Assembly: GCA_016219225.1 (NCBI GenBank)
Contig: JACRBX010000221.1
Location: forward strand, 1-32,330
Direction: 5' to 3'
DNA from: Deltaproteobacteria bacterium
GTDB taxonomy: Bacteria; Desulfobacterota; RBG-13-43-22
DNA: 32,330 nucleotides
A program made the translations under genes and the position numbers. Under the pieces are notes generated by a model. It made no database searches and had not been told where the DNA came from. It saw only the letters and a list, made by a program, of their open reading frames with translations. Positions 17,426 through 25,969 of the stretch are shown in pieces. Each line of letters opens with the position of its first letter. The first letter of the stretch is position 1.

Positions 17426-19063
17426 TTAAAAATCTTTAAAGTTGCCTTGTCCCATTGGCAGCAACTGGTCCGGAATTATCGTTCTGATGGCCGGTTTTTT
17501 CCCATTCCCGTTACCGCCTGGTTTGATAAGGGTTTGGGGCGGATTCGATTTATCGGATTGTCCGATGGCTGTTAGACTTCTTTTATTTCCGCCGTTACCC
17601 GACATTAAACGGGGCTGACTCGTGCCGTTATGATTCCCGCCGATGGCTTTGACCAGGTCATGAACAAAATGTTTCATCTGATCGGCCTGGGTGCTCAATT
17701 CTTCGGAAGCGGAGGCCGATTCTTCAGCAGTGGAAGCATTCTTTTGAACCACCCGGTCTATTTCGGATACGGCCTTGGTGATTTGATCAATTCCCTGTGC
17801 CTGCTCCTGAGAGGCGGCAGCAATCTCACTCACCAACTCACCTACTTTTTTGGAGCTGCCTGACACCTTCTCAAAAGCCTCATTGGTCTTGCCAACAATT
17901 TCAGAACCGTTTTTAATCTTCCGGACCGAACCTTCAATCAAATGGGAGGTATTTTGAGCGGCTTCAGCAGCACGCATGGCCAAGTTCTTAACCTCATCGG
18001 CCACTACCGTGAAACCATACCCGGCCTCACCGGCCCGAGCGGCTTCCACTGCGGCGTTCAAGGCCAATAATTTAGTCTGAAAGGCGATCTCGTCGATAGT
18101 CTTGATGATCTTGCCGGTTTCTTCACCGGCGGCGATGATCTCTTGCATAGACTGGGTCAATTTTTTCATAGCCAGATTGGCATCATTCAATACCTGGTCG
18201 GTATTCTGGACCAGCGTATTGGCCAGGTCGGCATTTTCGGAATTTTGTCGGGTCATGGAGGCCATCTCTTCCATGGAAGAAGAGGTTTGCTCCAGGCCGG
18301 CGGCTTGGGCGGATGACCCTTCGGCTAATGACTGGCTGATACTGCTCACTTGGGCAGCGGTGCTCAACAAGTGTTGAGCATTTATCTGGAGATCCGATGA
18401 AAGGTCTTTAAGCTTTAGGGTGATACCGGAAGCAATACGGCCAAACAGGAAACAACTGATCAAGGTCAGGCTCAAACCGATTCCTATCATCAGAACGGTA
18501 CGCCGGAAGATAATCCTTGTGGCTGATTTTTCTTCTTGGAGTATGTGCTCATTGATATCGATGACTGCCCGATCTATTGCCTTGCGGTGCTCATTATACA
18601 GGTGTGTCAGTTCCCCGGATAAAAGTTCGTAGGCCGCCTTTTTATCTCCTGCCAGGACGGCGGGTACGAATTTTTCATCCCTTAAATTAAAAAATTTTAT
18701 GGCCGGTTCATAGGATTTTTTGACAAGCATTTCCTTTATCGATCCTGATGGGAGGGTCTTCTCCCAATACGCATGGCGATCCAAGTATTCTTTCCTGAGC
18801 CGATTGCCTTCGGACTGAAAATATTTCATCGTCTCAGGGTGGTTTGATTTATTCATCATCTGGTGAACAACCAGATTAGCCTCGATAATATACTCCGGTG
18901 GAGGAAGGATATCGGCAACCAAATCCTTGTTGTTGATTATTTTGGAATAAATAGGACCGTTTACCTTCAATTCGTTAAGAGTCCAATAAGTGACTCCTCC
19001 GAATATGGAAAACGATATCAACAGGATAAAAATAAATTTAAGGCTCAATGGGATATTTTTCAT
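17426..19063 (-). CDS. Methyl-accepting chemotaxis protein (MCP 1)
   Basis: This 545-residue inner-membrane chemoreceptor has TM1 (about 8-28), a mainly helical periplasmic domain (about 30-183) and TM2 (about 187-208). The signalling domain follows with little room for a HAMP. The tip reads EIAFQTKLLALN and [13 protein letters not shown], with Lys where Asn is usual. The C-terminus has a glycine/asparagine linker nearly identical to that of MCP 2. It ends in NFKDF, which fits the aromatic-xx-aromatic pattern of CheR/CheB-tethering pentapeptides. It follows MCP 2 by 49 bp. No cheA or cheW is in the window, so it must couple to a chemosensory array encoded elsewhere. Confidence 0.93.
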   Translation of the reverse strand: MKNIPLSLKFIFILLISFSIFGGVTYWTLNELKVNGPIYSKIINNKDLVADILPPPEYIIEANLVVHQMMNKSNHPETMKYFQSEGNRLRKEYLDRHAYWEKTLPSGSIKEMLVKKSYEPAIKFFNLRDEKFVPAVLAGDKKAAYELLSGELTHLYNEHRKAIDRAVIDINEHILQEEKSATRIIFRRTVLMIGIGLSLTLISCFLFGRIASGITLKLKDLSSDLQINAQHLLSTAAQVSSISQSLAEGSSAQAAGLEQTSSSMEEMASMTRQNSENADLANTLVQNTDQVLNDANLAMKKLTQSMQEIIAAGEETGKIIKTIDEIAFQTKLLALNAAVEAARAGEAGYGFTVVADEVKNLAMRAAEAAQNTSHLIEGSVRKIKNGSEIVGKTNEAFEKVSGSSKKVGELVSEIAAASQEQAQGIDQITKAVSEIDRVVQKNASTAEESASASEELSTQADQMKHFVHDLVKAIGGNHNGTSQPRLMSGNGGNKRSLTAIGQSDKSNPPQTLIKPGGNGNGKKPAIRTIIPDQLLPMGQGNFKDF

Positions 19064-19112
19064 CGATTTATTTCCCTTTCAATCGACCGAAGGCGCAAGG
19101 TTTTTTTTCGAT

Positions 19113-20744
19113 TCAAAATTCCGTAAACTCCCCATCCTCCATCGGGATCAACTGGTCCGGCCTTATTCCTCTCAATGGCCTAATCGCCGGTTCTTTCCCA
19201 TTCCCGTTACCGCCTGGTTTGATAAGGGTTTGGGGCAGATTCGATTTAACGGATTGTCCGATGGCGGTTACACTTCTTTTATTTCCGCCGTTACCCGACA
19301 ACAAACGGGGATGGCCATTGCCGTTATGATTCCCGCCGATGGCTTTGACCAGGTCATGAACAAATTGTTTCATCAGATCGGCCTGGGTGCTCAATTCTTC
19401 GGAAGCGGAGGCTGATTCTTCCGCAGTGGAGGCATTCTGCTGAACCACCCGGTCCATTTCGGTAACGGCCTTAGTGATCTGATCAATCCCCTGGGACTGC
19501 TCAACGGAAGCAGACGAAATCTCGCCCACCAACTCGGCCACCTTCCTGGACCGGTCTGAGACCATCTCAAAGGCCTGATTTGTTTTAAGGACGATATCCG
19601 ACCCGCTCTTTACTTTTTTGAGCGTTCCATCGATCATCACCGCCGTATTTTTAGCTGCCTCGGCCGCCCGCAGGGCCAGATTTCTCACTTCATCGGCCAC
19701 GACGGCAAAGCCGGCCCCGGCCTCCCCGGCCCGGGCCGCTTCCACGGCAGCATTCAGGGCCAGAAGATTGGTCTGAAAGGCGATTTCATCAATGGTCTTG
19801 ATGATCTTTCCGGTTTCTTCACTGGCCGCAGAGATTTCTTTCATGGACTCGGTCAATTCCCGCATCGCCATATTGGCTTCAGCCACCACCCGCTTCGTAT
19901 CTTCCATCAGGCTATCGGCCTGCTTGGCATTGTCAGCATTCTGTCTGGTCATGGAGGCCATCTCCTCCATGGAGGATGAAGTCTGTTCCAGACCGGCGGC
20001 CTGTTCGGAAGCCCCTTCGGCCAGGGTCTGGCTGGCTGAGGAAACCTGGGCTGAAGCCGAGGCGGTTTGATTGGAGGCATCGGTCAGTCCGAGCATGATG
20101 TTTTTCAACATCGTAATAATGTTCCGGCCCAGGAAAAAGGCGATGAAGCCCAGGGCCAGGGAAAAGATCAGCCCCAGGAGACCGATTGTTTTTTGGGTGG
20201 AACGGGTGGTGTCGACTAATACCTGATCGCTTATGACATTTTTTTTGACTTCTTCCCGAATGGCATCGAAGGTTTCTACCAACTGGCGTATGATCGGCCT
20301 GGTGGTCTCCAGATAAACCTTCCTGGCTCCCTCCCGATTCCCTTTGAGTAAAAATGCATTTATCTTTTCCGCCGATTGATGCAGACGGGCGTGGGGCTCT
20401 TCCAGGGCTTTAAAAAATTTGCTGAGGTAGGGCTCTGTCCGTTCGGCCTCTTTTCGGTCTTCACTATAAAACCATTTTCCAAAATTACATTTGCGGGAAT
20501 CAAACTCGGCTTCAATTTTTTTTGCTTCCGGGTCGAGCAGGGCATTGGCCACCTTCCGGCCCCAGATGAGGTGATCCAGTTCCGCCTGGGTCACTATCCG
20601 GTCGAGATCTTTATGATGCACAACCTCAATAGTGGTTTCCATGAGGCGGCCGGTTCCGGAATAAGACAAAAAACTGATAAGAATAAGTGCCCCAATCCCC
20701 AACCCGAAACCAAGGCCAATTTTTTTCCCCAGTGTGAGTTTCAT
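19113..20744 (-). CDS. Methyl-accepting chemotaxis protein with periplasmic CZB-like domain (MCP 2)
   Basis: This 543-residue chemoreceptor has TM1 (about 9-29) and TM2 (about 186-206). Between them lies a region resembling the zinc-binding CZB domain: His58 (LDHLIW), Cys86 in CNFGKWF, and His118/His122 in EPHARLHQ. The membrane topology puts this domain in the periplasm. There is no recognisable HAMP. The signalling tip is canonical ([25 protein letters not shown]). The C-terminal linker matches MCP 1 closely, and the last residues EFTEF fit a CheR/CheB-tethering pentapeptide. The ribosome binding site is GGGGAG, eight bases from the ATG. It is the first gene after the candidate sigma54 promoter. 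Confidence 0.93.
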   Translation of the reverse strand: MKLTLGKKIGLGFGLGIGALILISFLSYSGTGRLMETTIEVVHHKDLDRIVTQAELDHLIWGRKVANALLDPEAKKIEAEFDSRKCNFGKWFYSEDRKEAERTEPYLSKFFKALEEPHARLHQSAEKINAFLLKGNREGARKVYLETTRPIIRQLVETFDAIREEVKKNVISDQVLVDTTRSTQKTIGLLGLIFSLALGFIAFFLGRNIITMLKNIMLGLTDASNQTASASAQVSSASQTLAEGASEQAAGLEQTSSSMEEMASMTRQNADNAKQADSLMEDTKRVVAEANMAMRELTESMKEISAASEETGKIIKTIDEIAFQTNLLALNAAVEAARAGEAGAGFAVVADEVRNLALRAAEAAKNTAVMIDGTLKKVKSGSDIVLKTNQAFEMVSDRSRKVAELVGEISSASVEQSQGIDQITKAVTEMDRVVQQNASTAEESASASEELSTQADLMKQFVHDLVKAIGGNHNGNGHPRLLSGNGGNKRSVTAIGQSVKSNLPQTLIKPGGNGNGKEPAIRPLRGIRPDQLIPMEDGEFTEF

Positions 20745-20819
20745 TACTTTATCTCCCCTCTTTCTTTCGTTGTGGGCTGATGCCTTTCATATCGCAAAAA
20801 CGTGTTCATTAAAAAGCAT

Positions 20820-20835
20820 TGCGACATTTATGCCA
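20820..20835 (-). promoter_or_regulatory. Candidate sigma54 (-24/-12) promoter for the MCP operon
   Basis: On minus, TGGCAT-N5-TCGCA has the key GG and GC exactly 10 bp apart and differs from the consensus TGGCAC-N5-TTGCA at two positions. Transcription would start near 20809, giving a leader of about 65 nt before MCP 2. The next gene upstream encodes a sigma54 activator. Confidence 0.6.
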
Positions 20836-20935
20836 GTTCGGGAAGAAAAAGCTGCTATCAGTAACTTGTGGAAATAAGGCGATTTGTAGAATAATGCGAT
20901 TGGGATACTCTTGGGGATTAGGGAATGGAAGTTGG

Positions 20936-20947
20936 GGAATCGATTCC
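20936..20947. promoter_or_regulatory. Palindrome GGAATCGATTCC, possible activator site
   Basis: This perfect 12-bp palindrome is about 130 bp upstream of the predicted sigma54 start, the usual distance for an enhancer site of an NtrC-type activator. The binding protein is inferred, not shown. Confidence 0.4.
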
Positions 20948-21014
20948 TGATTGTATGGAATGCTTTCTCTAAGTATGGTGAAAATACAGGATAGAAGCCC
21001 CCGAGATACATAGT

Positions 21015-22460
21015 TCACCCGATCGGCTCCACCCCTTTCTTTCCCCATTCCTTTTCAGTGAGATAGGAGACACTTTCGAACAATCCAAACTGTTTTAATT
21101 TGGTTTGAATGGTCTTGTAATCTATCTGGAGGATCCGGGCCGCTTTGGCCTTGTTTCCGTTGGTTGACTTAAGCACCTGGACGAGCACTTCCCGTTCTAT
21201 GGCCTTGACATTCTGATTAACGATTTCTTTGAGGGAATAATGGCGAAGCCCTTCAAGATCAGGGATAAAGGCCGTATCGCCCATGGCCCCCTTCTTGATA
21301 TCCAGATGGTTTGGTTCGATAAGCTCATCCGCCAGGAGCACCGCCCGGCGGATGGTTGATCTCAGTTGCCGCACATTGCCCGGCCATTGGTAGTCCTTCA
21401 GGGTTTCTTGGGCCGATTCCGAAAAGCCCTTTACTTCTTTTTTCAATTCGGAATTAGTGAGATCCAAAAAACGATCGGCTAAATAGAGGATGTCCTCCTT
21501 ACGTTCTCGAAGAGGGGGGATTCTGATGAAAAATTCATCTAAACGAAAGAGAAGGTCCGGGCGGAACAAGTTTTTGGCGGCCAGTTCCTCCAGGTCCTGG
21601 TTGCTGGCCACCAGGACCCGGACATCGACCTCCGTCGGATTATGCCCCCCGACGCGATAAACGACCTTTTCCTGGAGAACCCGGAGGAGTTTGGCTTGGG
21701 AAGCCAGGGGCATATTGGAAATTTCATCTAAAAAAAGAGTCCCGCCGCAGGCCGTTTCATATTTTCCCTTCTGTTGGTTTTGGGCGCCGGTGAAGGCCCC
21801 TTTCTCATAACCAAAAAGTTCGCTTTCAAAAAGGGTCTCGGGTATGGCCCCGCAATCGACGGGTATGAAAGGGGCTTCGGCCCGTGGGCTCGATTGATGA
21901 ATGGCCTGGGCCACCAGTTCTTTTCCCGACCCTGTTTCTCCCTGGATGATCACATTGAAATCGGATTTGGCCACCCGATTTATCTCACAGATAAGCTGGA
22001 AAACAGGATCACTGGGGCCCATCATGATCCGGAGGTAATCAGCCGAAGCCGTCTGGCCGGAACGGGAAGAGGATTCTCCGCCAGGCTCCTGGGTCTTTAA
22101 GATCTGTTGAATGACTTTGATCAGCTCATGGCTGAGAAAGGGCTTGGCCAAATAATCCTGAGCCCCTGATTTCATGGCCTTCACGGCCCCCGCTATATTC
22201 CCATAACCGGTAAGCATCACCACCGGAAGTCCGGGCTTCAAATCCTTGACCCTTCCCAGGACCTCGATGCCATCCATACCCGGCATTTTATAATCCAATA
22301 ACAGCAGATCCGGATTTTGGCGAAAGATTATCTTCAAGGCGGTTTCGCCATCGTGGGCCGTTAGACACGTATATCCTTCCAGGGTGAGGAGATCCGAGAG
22401 TACTTCCCGGACATCTTCCTCATCATCGACGATCAGGATCCTGGCTGGGCTGCCCTGCAT
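21015..22460 (-). CDS. NtrC-family sigma54-dependent response regulator
   Basis: This 481-residue regulator has a receiver with Asp56 (LLLLDYKMPG). An AAA+ sigma54-interaction domain follows: Walker A GETGSGKE (174-181), the sigma54-contact loop GAFTGA (221-226), Walker B GGTLFLDEI and the arginine-bearing PGNVRQLRS. A Fis-type HTH (NGNKAKAARILQIDYKTIQT) lies near the C-terminus. When phosphorylated it should activate sigma54 promoters. The gene starts one base after the stop of the DHp mini-protein gene, with AGAGG as ribosome binding site, so the two are coupled. The candidate sigma54 promoter at 20820 lies just downstream and may be a target. Confidence 0.94.
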   Translation of the reverse strand: MQGSPARILIVDDEEDVREVLSDLLTLEGYTCLTAHDGETALKIIFRQNPDLLLLDYKMPGMDGIEVLGRVKDLKPGLPVVMLTGYGNIAGAVKAMKSGAQDYLAKPFLSHELIKVIQQILKTQEPGGESSSRSGQTASADYLRIMMGPSDPVFQLICEINRVAKSDFNVIIQGETGSGKELVAQAIHQSSPRAEAPFIPVDCGAIPETLFESELFGYEKGAFTGAQNQQKGKYETACGGTLFLDEISNMPLASQAKLLRVLQEKVVYRVGGHNPTEVDVRVLVASNQDLEELAAKNLFRPDLLFRLDEFFIRIPPLRERKEDILYLADRFLDLTNSELKKEVKGFSESAQETLKDYQWPGNVRQLRSTIRRAVLLADELIEPNHLDIKKGAMGDTAFIPDLEGLRHYSLKEIVNQNVKAIEREVLVQVLKSTNGNKAKAARILQIDYKTIQTKLKQFGLFESVSYLTEKEWGKKGVEPIG

Positions 22461-22461
22461 C

Positions 22462-22743
22462 TTAGACCTCTTGTTTCCTCATCCGTTGCCGGCTTTCAGC
22501 ACCGGCCGTACAAAGATCTTGGATGTCATTGATAATCCTGGAAGCCTTCTGGCTGTTTTGGAGAATGTGACCGATGTTTTTTTGCACTACAGGAGGCAGA
22601 TCTTTGACTTCCAAACAAAGCTGGGAACTGATATTAATCACCACCAGAGTATTTTTCAGTTCATGGGTTAACTCGTCTACTATTAAATCACGGCTGGAGG
22701 ATAAAAGGGGTTCCTGTGGCGGGGTTTTGATTTTATTATCCAT
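22462..22743 (-). CDS. Stand-alone DHp (HisKA-like) mini-protein
   Basis: The protein has 93 residues. It has an H-box-like helix, DELTHELKNTLVVINISSQL (His27), and a second helix IGHILQNSQKASRIINDIQD, the two helices of a histidine-kinase dimerisation and phosphoacceptor domain. No ATP-binding domain follows: a stop codon comes one base before the NtrC-family gene. The usual Pro of the H-box (HEIKNPL) is Thr. It could be a phosphotransfer protein, a phosphatase or dimerisation partner for the neighbouring regulator, or the remnant of a full kinase. The ATG at 22743 is preferred; a GTG at 22803 would add 20 residues. Confidence 0.72.
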   Translation of the reverse strand: MDNKIKTPPQEPLLSSSRDLIVDELTHELKNTLVVINISSQLCLEVKDLPPVVQKNIGHILQNSQKASRIINDIQDLCTAGAESRQRMRKQEV

Positions 22744-22973
22744 TATTCCGTTGCCTTCCCTCAAGGGAGAGATTTTTAATAGTTCTACATTAAAAGACCC
22801 CACCAGTTTAATAAATGGGTTGAAGACAGTATATTATCTGCCAAAAGGCTGTATTTTTTGTTTATCTATATAAAAACTTGACTTTTGGCCTAAATAATGA
22901 GAAACAAAACAGTTTTAAAGGGATTTATAAAATCTGCATCATTTTTTACTCTCCGATAGAAAAGGGATTGATT

Positions 22974-25580
22974 ATGCTTAAAAAAATTCGTTGGAAGTTT
23001 ACTTTGATCGGTATTTTAGCTGCTTTGTCCATTCTTTTGATCATTCCCTCGGTGACTAAGAATTTTCCATCCTGGTGGAGTAAGGTCTTGCCCAGTGAGG
23101 GCCTGCGGCTCGGGCTGGACCTCCAGGGGGGCATGCACCTGATTCTTAAAGTCGATTTAGAGAAGGCCGCCAAGAATTATCTGGAGCTTTCTCAACACGA
23201 CTTACGGGAAACCCTGAGGAAGAAGCAGATCCCGGCCAGTCGCGGGGAAGGCCTGGGCCTGAACCGGCTGACTTTTCTTTTGCCTAATGCCGATCACCTT
23301 CCTGTGGTTCAAAAGACGATTAAGGAGGAATTTCCAACCCTGACCGTTGTTTCAACGGCCCCCAAACCAGAAGGACTCCAGGTGGAACTGGCCCTGAAGG
23401 AAAAAGAAATCAAATCGATCACGGAAAACACCCTGTCACAAAGCCTGGAAATCATCCGGAACCGGATCGATCAATTCGGGGTCACGGAACCGGTCATCGT
23501 GCGACAGGGGACCGATGAAATTGTGGTTCAATTGCCGGGGGTCAAGGATCCTCAGAGGGCTATGGATCTTATCGGCCGGACGGCCCAGTTGGAATTTAAA
23601 TTGTTAGATAGCGAAAGTCGTATCGACCTCCCCAACCTTATTGAACAGGCGGTAAACAGCGGAAGGGTGAAAAAGGATTACAATCATACTGAGTTGAACG
23701 AGGCCCTGAAAGACCAGATTCCTTCGGAAAGGGAAATCTATATTCGAAAAGAAATTAACCGGGAGACCGGCCGGGTTAGCCGCATCCCTGTTTTACTGTA
23801 CGCCAAGGCCCTGATGACCGGCGATGCTATTAAGACAGCCCAGGTCCAGATCGGCGGAAATTTTAATGAACCCTATGTCAGTGTGGAACTCAACGCCCAC
23901 GGGAGCAGACTCTTTGACCAGGTCACCCGGGACAATGTGGGCCGTCAATTAGCGATCGTTTTAGATCAGATCGTCCAGTCCGCCCCGGTCATTCAGGAAA
24001 GGATCTCCGGAGGCCAGGCCCAGATTACCGGGTCTTTTTCCATGGAGGAAGCCAGCGATCTGGCCATTGTCCTGCGGGCCGGTGCCTTGCCGGCTCCGGT
24101 CAATGTCGTTCAAAATGTGACCGTCGGCCCGACCCTTGGATTGGATTCCATACAAAAAGGATTTTTCTCCGGTCTGGTCGGTACGGGACTGGTGGTCTTG
24201 TTTATGATGTATTATTACCGTTTTTCCGGGCTTATCGCCAACTTTGCCCTGATCCTCAATATCCTCTTCATGATAGCCGCCCTGGGGTTGTTCCGGGCTA
24301 CCTTAACCCTGCCGGGCATTGCCGGAATCATTCTGTCCATAGGTATGGCCGTCGATTCCAACGTCCTGATCTTTGAGCGTATGCGGGAAGAATTCGCCCA
24401 GGGCAAACCGGTCAAGTCCGGGGTGGATGGCGGTTACGACAAGGCCTTCTGGACCATTATCGACTCCCACGTCACCACCCTGATCACAGCCTTTGCCCTG
24501 TTTCTTTTCGGATCGGGGCCGATCAAGGGATTTGCCGTCACCTTGAGTATCGGCGTTATCTTCAATCTTTTCACGGCCCTTTTTTGCACCCGGGTGGTCT
24601 ATGACTGGTTGAGCGTCAAACGCCGTCTCAAGCCGATTCGCTTTGTGGAGTTTTTGAAAAAAACCAAATTAGATTTTATCGGTTTGAGAAAATATGCCTT
24701 TATCTTTTCCGGGATTCTCTGCCTGCTGGGCCTGATTGCCTTTGTCCAGATCAACCGGGGCCAGGCCAACCTGGGGGTGGAATTTTCCGGCGGGACCATG
24801 GCTCAGTTCAAGGCCGCTCAACCCTTCCGGCTGGACAAGATTCGAGGGGCCTTGACCCAGAGGGGTTTTAAAGACCTGGAACTCCAACAGGTCGCCCAGG
24901 AAAACATTTTGATGGTCCGGGTTAAAAAATCGGAACATTCCGTTGGAAAAGAGACCGATGCCATTGCCAAGGCCCTCCAGGAGGATTTCCCGGAACTGAA
25001 ATTTGCGGTGGAAAGCAAGGCCGAGATCGGGTCTTCGGTCAGTTCGGCCTTAAAAAAGGCGGCTTTGCTGGCCATTGCCATCTCCCTGGCCGGTATTATT
25101 ATCTACCTGGCCTGGCGCTTTGAGTTCCGTTTCGGGGTAGCCGCGGCCATTGCGACTTTTCATGATGTTCTGGCGGTCCTGGGGCTTTTTTATCTGTTCG
25201 ATAAGGAAATAACCCTGCTGATTGTGACGGCCCTCCTGACCCTGGCCGGTTACTCCCTGACCGATACGGTGGTGGTTTTCGACCGGATCCGGGAGACCAT
25301 GAGCCGAAGCGGGAAAAAAGATTTTGGAGAGATCATTAACCTCAGCATCAACGAAGTCCTTTCCCGGACTATCATCACTTCTTTAACGGTTTTTCTGGTC
25401 GTGCTGGCCCTTTATTTCCTGGGCGGGGTGGTGATTCATGACTTTGCTCTGGCCCTGCTTTTCGGTGTGATTATCGGCACCTATTCCTCCATCTTTGTGG
25501 CCTCGCCCATTGTCTATCTCTGGCCGGGAAAAAAGCAGAAGGGGATTAAAGGGAAGGTGACGGGTAAGAAAGAGAAATGA
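22974..25580 (+). CDS. secDF: SecDF fusion, protein translocase accessory subunit
   Basis: An 868-residue fusion of SecD and SecF, inner-membrane subunits that use proton flow to help preproteins through SecYEG. The SecD part (about 1-555) has TM1, LGLDLQGG (46-53), a large periplasmic domain, and the TM block with GIILSIGMAVDSNVLIFERM. The SecF part (about 560-868) has GVEFSGGT and SLTDTVVVFDRIRE. Twelve TM segments are expected, six per half. Many bacteria keep secD and secF separate; here one frame continues without a break. The ATG at 22974 is chosen because AAAGGGA lies upstream; an in-frame TTG at 22878 would add an unlikely leader. No yajC is adjacent, and it is the only complete plus-strand gene apart from the first kinase. 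Confidence 0.94.
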   Translation: MLKKIRWKFTLIGILAALSILLIIPSVTKNFPSWWSKVLPSEGLRLGLDLQGGMHLILKVDLEKAAKNYLELSQHDLRETLRKKQIPASRGEGLGLNRLTFLLPNADHLPVVQKTIKEEFPTLTVVSTAPKPEGLQVELALKEKEIKSITENTLSQSLEIIRNRIDQFGVTEPVIVRQGTDEIVVQLPGVKDPQRAMDLIGRTAQLEFKLLDSESRIDLPNLIEQAVNSGRVKKDYNHTELNEALKDQIPSEREIYIRKEINRETGRVSRIPVLLYAKALMTGDAIKTAQVQIGGNFNEPYVSVELNAHGSRLFDQVTRDNVGRQLAIVLDQIVQSAPVIQERISGGQAQITGSFSMEEASDLAIVLRAGALPAPVNVVQNVTVGPTLGLDSIQKGFFSGLVGTGLVVLFMMYYYRFSGLIANFALILNILFMIAALGLFRATLTLPGIAGIILSIGMAVDSNVLIFERMREEFAQGKPVKSGVDGGYDKAFWTIIDSHVTTLITAFALFLFGSGPIKGFAVTLSIGVIFNLFTALFCTRVVYDWLSVKRRLKPIRFVEFLKKTKLDFIGLRKYAFIFSGILCLLGLIAFVQINRGQANLGVEFSGGTMAQFKAAQPFRLDKIRGALTQRGFKDLELQQVAQENILMVRVKKSEHSVGKETDAIAKALQEDFPELKFAVESKAEIGSSVSSALKKAALLAIAISLAGIIIYLAWRFEFRFGVAAAIATFHDVLAVLGLFYLFDKEITLLIVTALLTLAGYSLTDTVVVFDRIRETMSRSGKKDFGEIINLSINEVLSRTIITSLTVFLVVLALYFLGGVVIHDFALALLFGVIIGTYSSIFVASPIVYLWPGKKQKGIKGKVTGKKEK

Positions 25581-25635
25581 GAAAGGCGTTCGGCTCGAAG
25601 AGGGGTGGACGAGGGCGCCACGAAACATGAAAAAG

Positions 25636-25704
25636 CGAATATCGAATATCGAATCATGAATGTTGAAGGAGCGTTTCTTTTAAATTCCGAAATCCGAAAT
25701 TGGA
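25636..25704 (+). repeat. Heptanucleotide tracts (CGAATAT- and ATTCCGA-types)
   Basis: CGAATAT, CGAATAT, CGAATCA, TGAATGT run from 25636 to 25663. After a 20-bp gap a second short tract reads ATTCCGA, AATCCGA, AATTGGA (25684-25704). They begin the gene-free stretch between secDF and the receiver at 25970, which is almost wholly repeats. Confidence 0.7.
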
Positions 25705-25707
25705 ATC

Positions 25708-25843
25708 TATTTTCGTACTAAGCGCTCATGCCCGGGTCGGGCACTACGAAGAATGAAAATGTCTTTCGCCGACCCCCGATCCCTGAACGTTATTTTCGTA
25801 TTAAACCCGCATGCCCGGGGCGGGCAACACGAAGCATGAAAAT
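25708..25843 (+). repeat. Two 53-bp direct repeats, 83 bp apart
   Basis: Copies at 25708-25760 and 25791-25843 are the same length and agree at 45 of 53 positions by my count. Both start TATTTTCGTA, include ATGCCCGGG and CGGGCA (a short palindrome), and end ATGAAAAT. A partial copy (GTTTTCGTGTTAATGCG) runs into the stop codon of the receiver gene at 25970. Confidence 0.75.
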
Positions 25844-25850
25844 TTTTTTA

Positions 25851-25899
25851 GGCTATAGGCTATGGGCAATAGGCGAGGGGCAAGGTACAAGGTTTAAGG
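25851..25899 (+). repeat. Heptanucleotide tract (GGCTATA-type)
   Basis: Seven 7-mers in register: GGCTATA, GGCTATG, GGCAATA, GGCGAGG, GGCAAGG, TACAAGG, TTTAAGG. A shorter relative is at 31433-31460. Confidence 0.75.
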
Positions 25900-25923
25900 T
25901 TTTTTTCACTTGCTTCTCTTCAA

Positions 25924-25958
25924 CTGACCCCCGACCCCTGGCCCGTGGTCCCCGAACT
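25924..25958 (+). repeat. Heptanucleotide tract (CTGACCC-type)
   Basis: Five 7-mers in register: CTGACCC, CCGACCC, CTGGCCC, GTGGTCC, CCGAACT. It ends 11 bp before the stop codon of the receiver gene. Confidence 0.65.
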
Positions 25959-25969
25959 TTGTTTTCGTG

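Noticed and set aside
20787-21048. Short minus-strand open frames between MCP 2 and the NtrC-family gene
   Set aside because: They cover the candidate sigma54 promoter and palindrome, and have no ribosome binding site or protein-like pattern.
22878-22973. Extended secDF start at an in-frame TTG
   Set aside because: It would add 32 residues not typical of SecD, while the ATG at 22974 has AAAGGGA upstream and begins with the expected TM segment.
25851-25899. CRISPR array
   Set aside because: Repeats are 7 bp, contiguous and degenerate, without unique spacers or cas genes.
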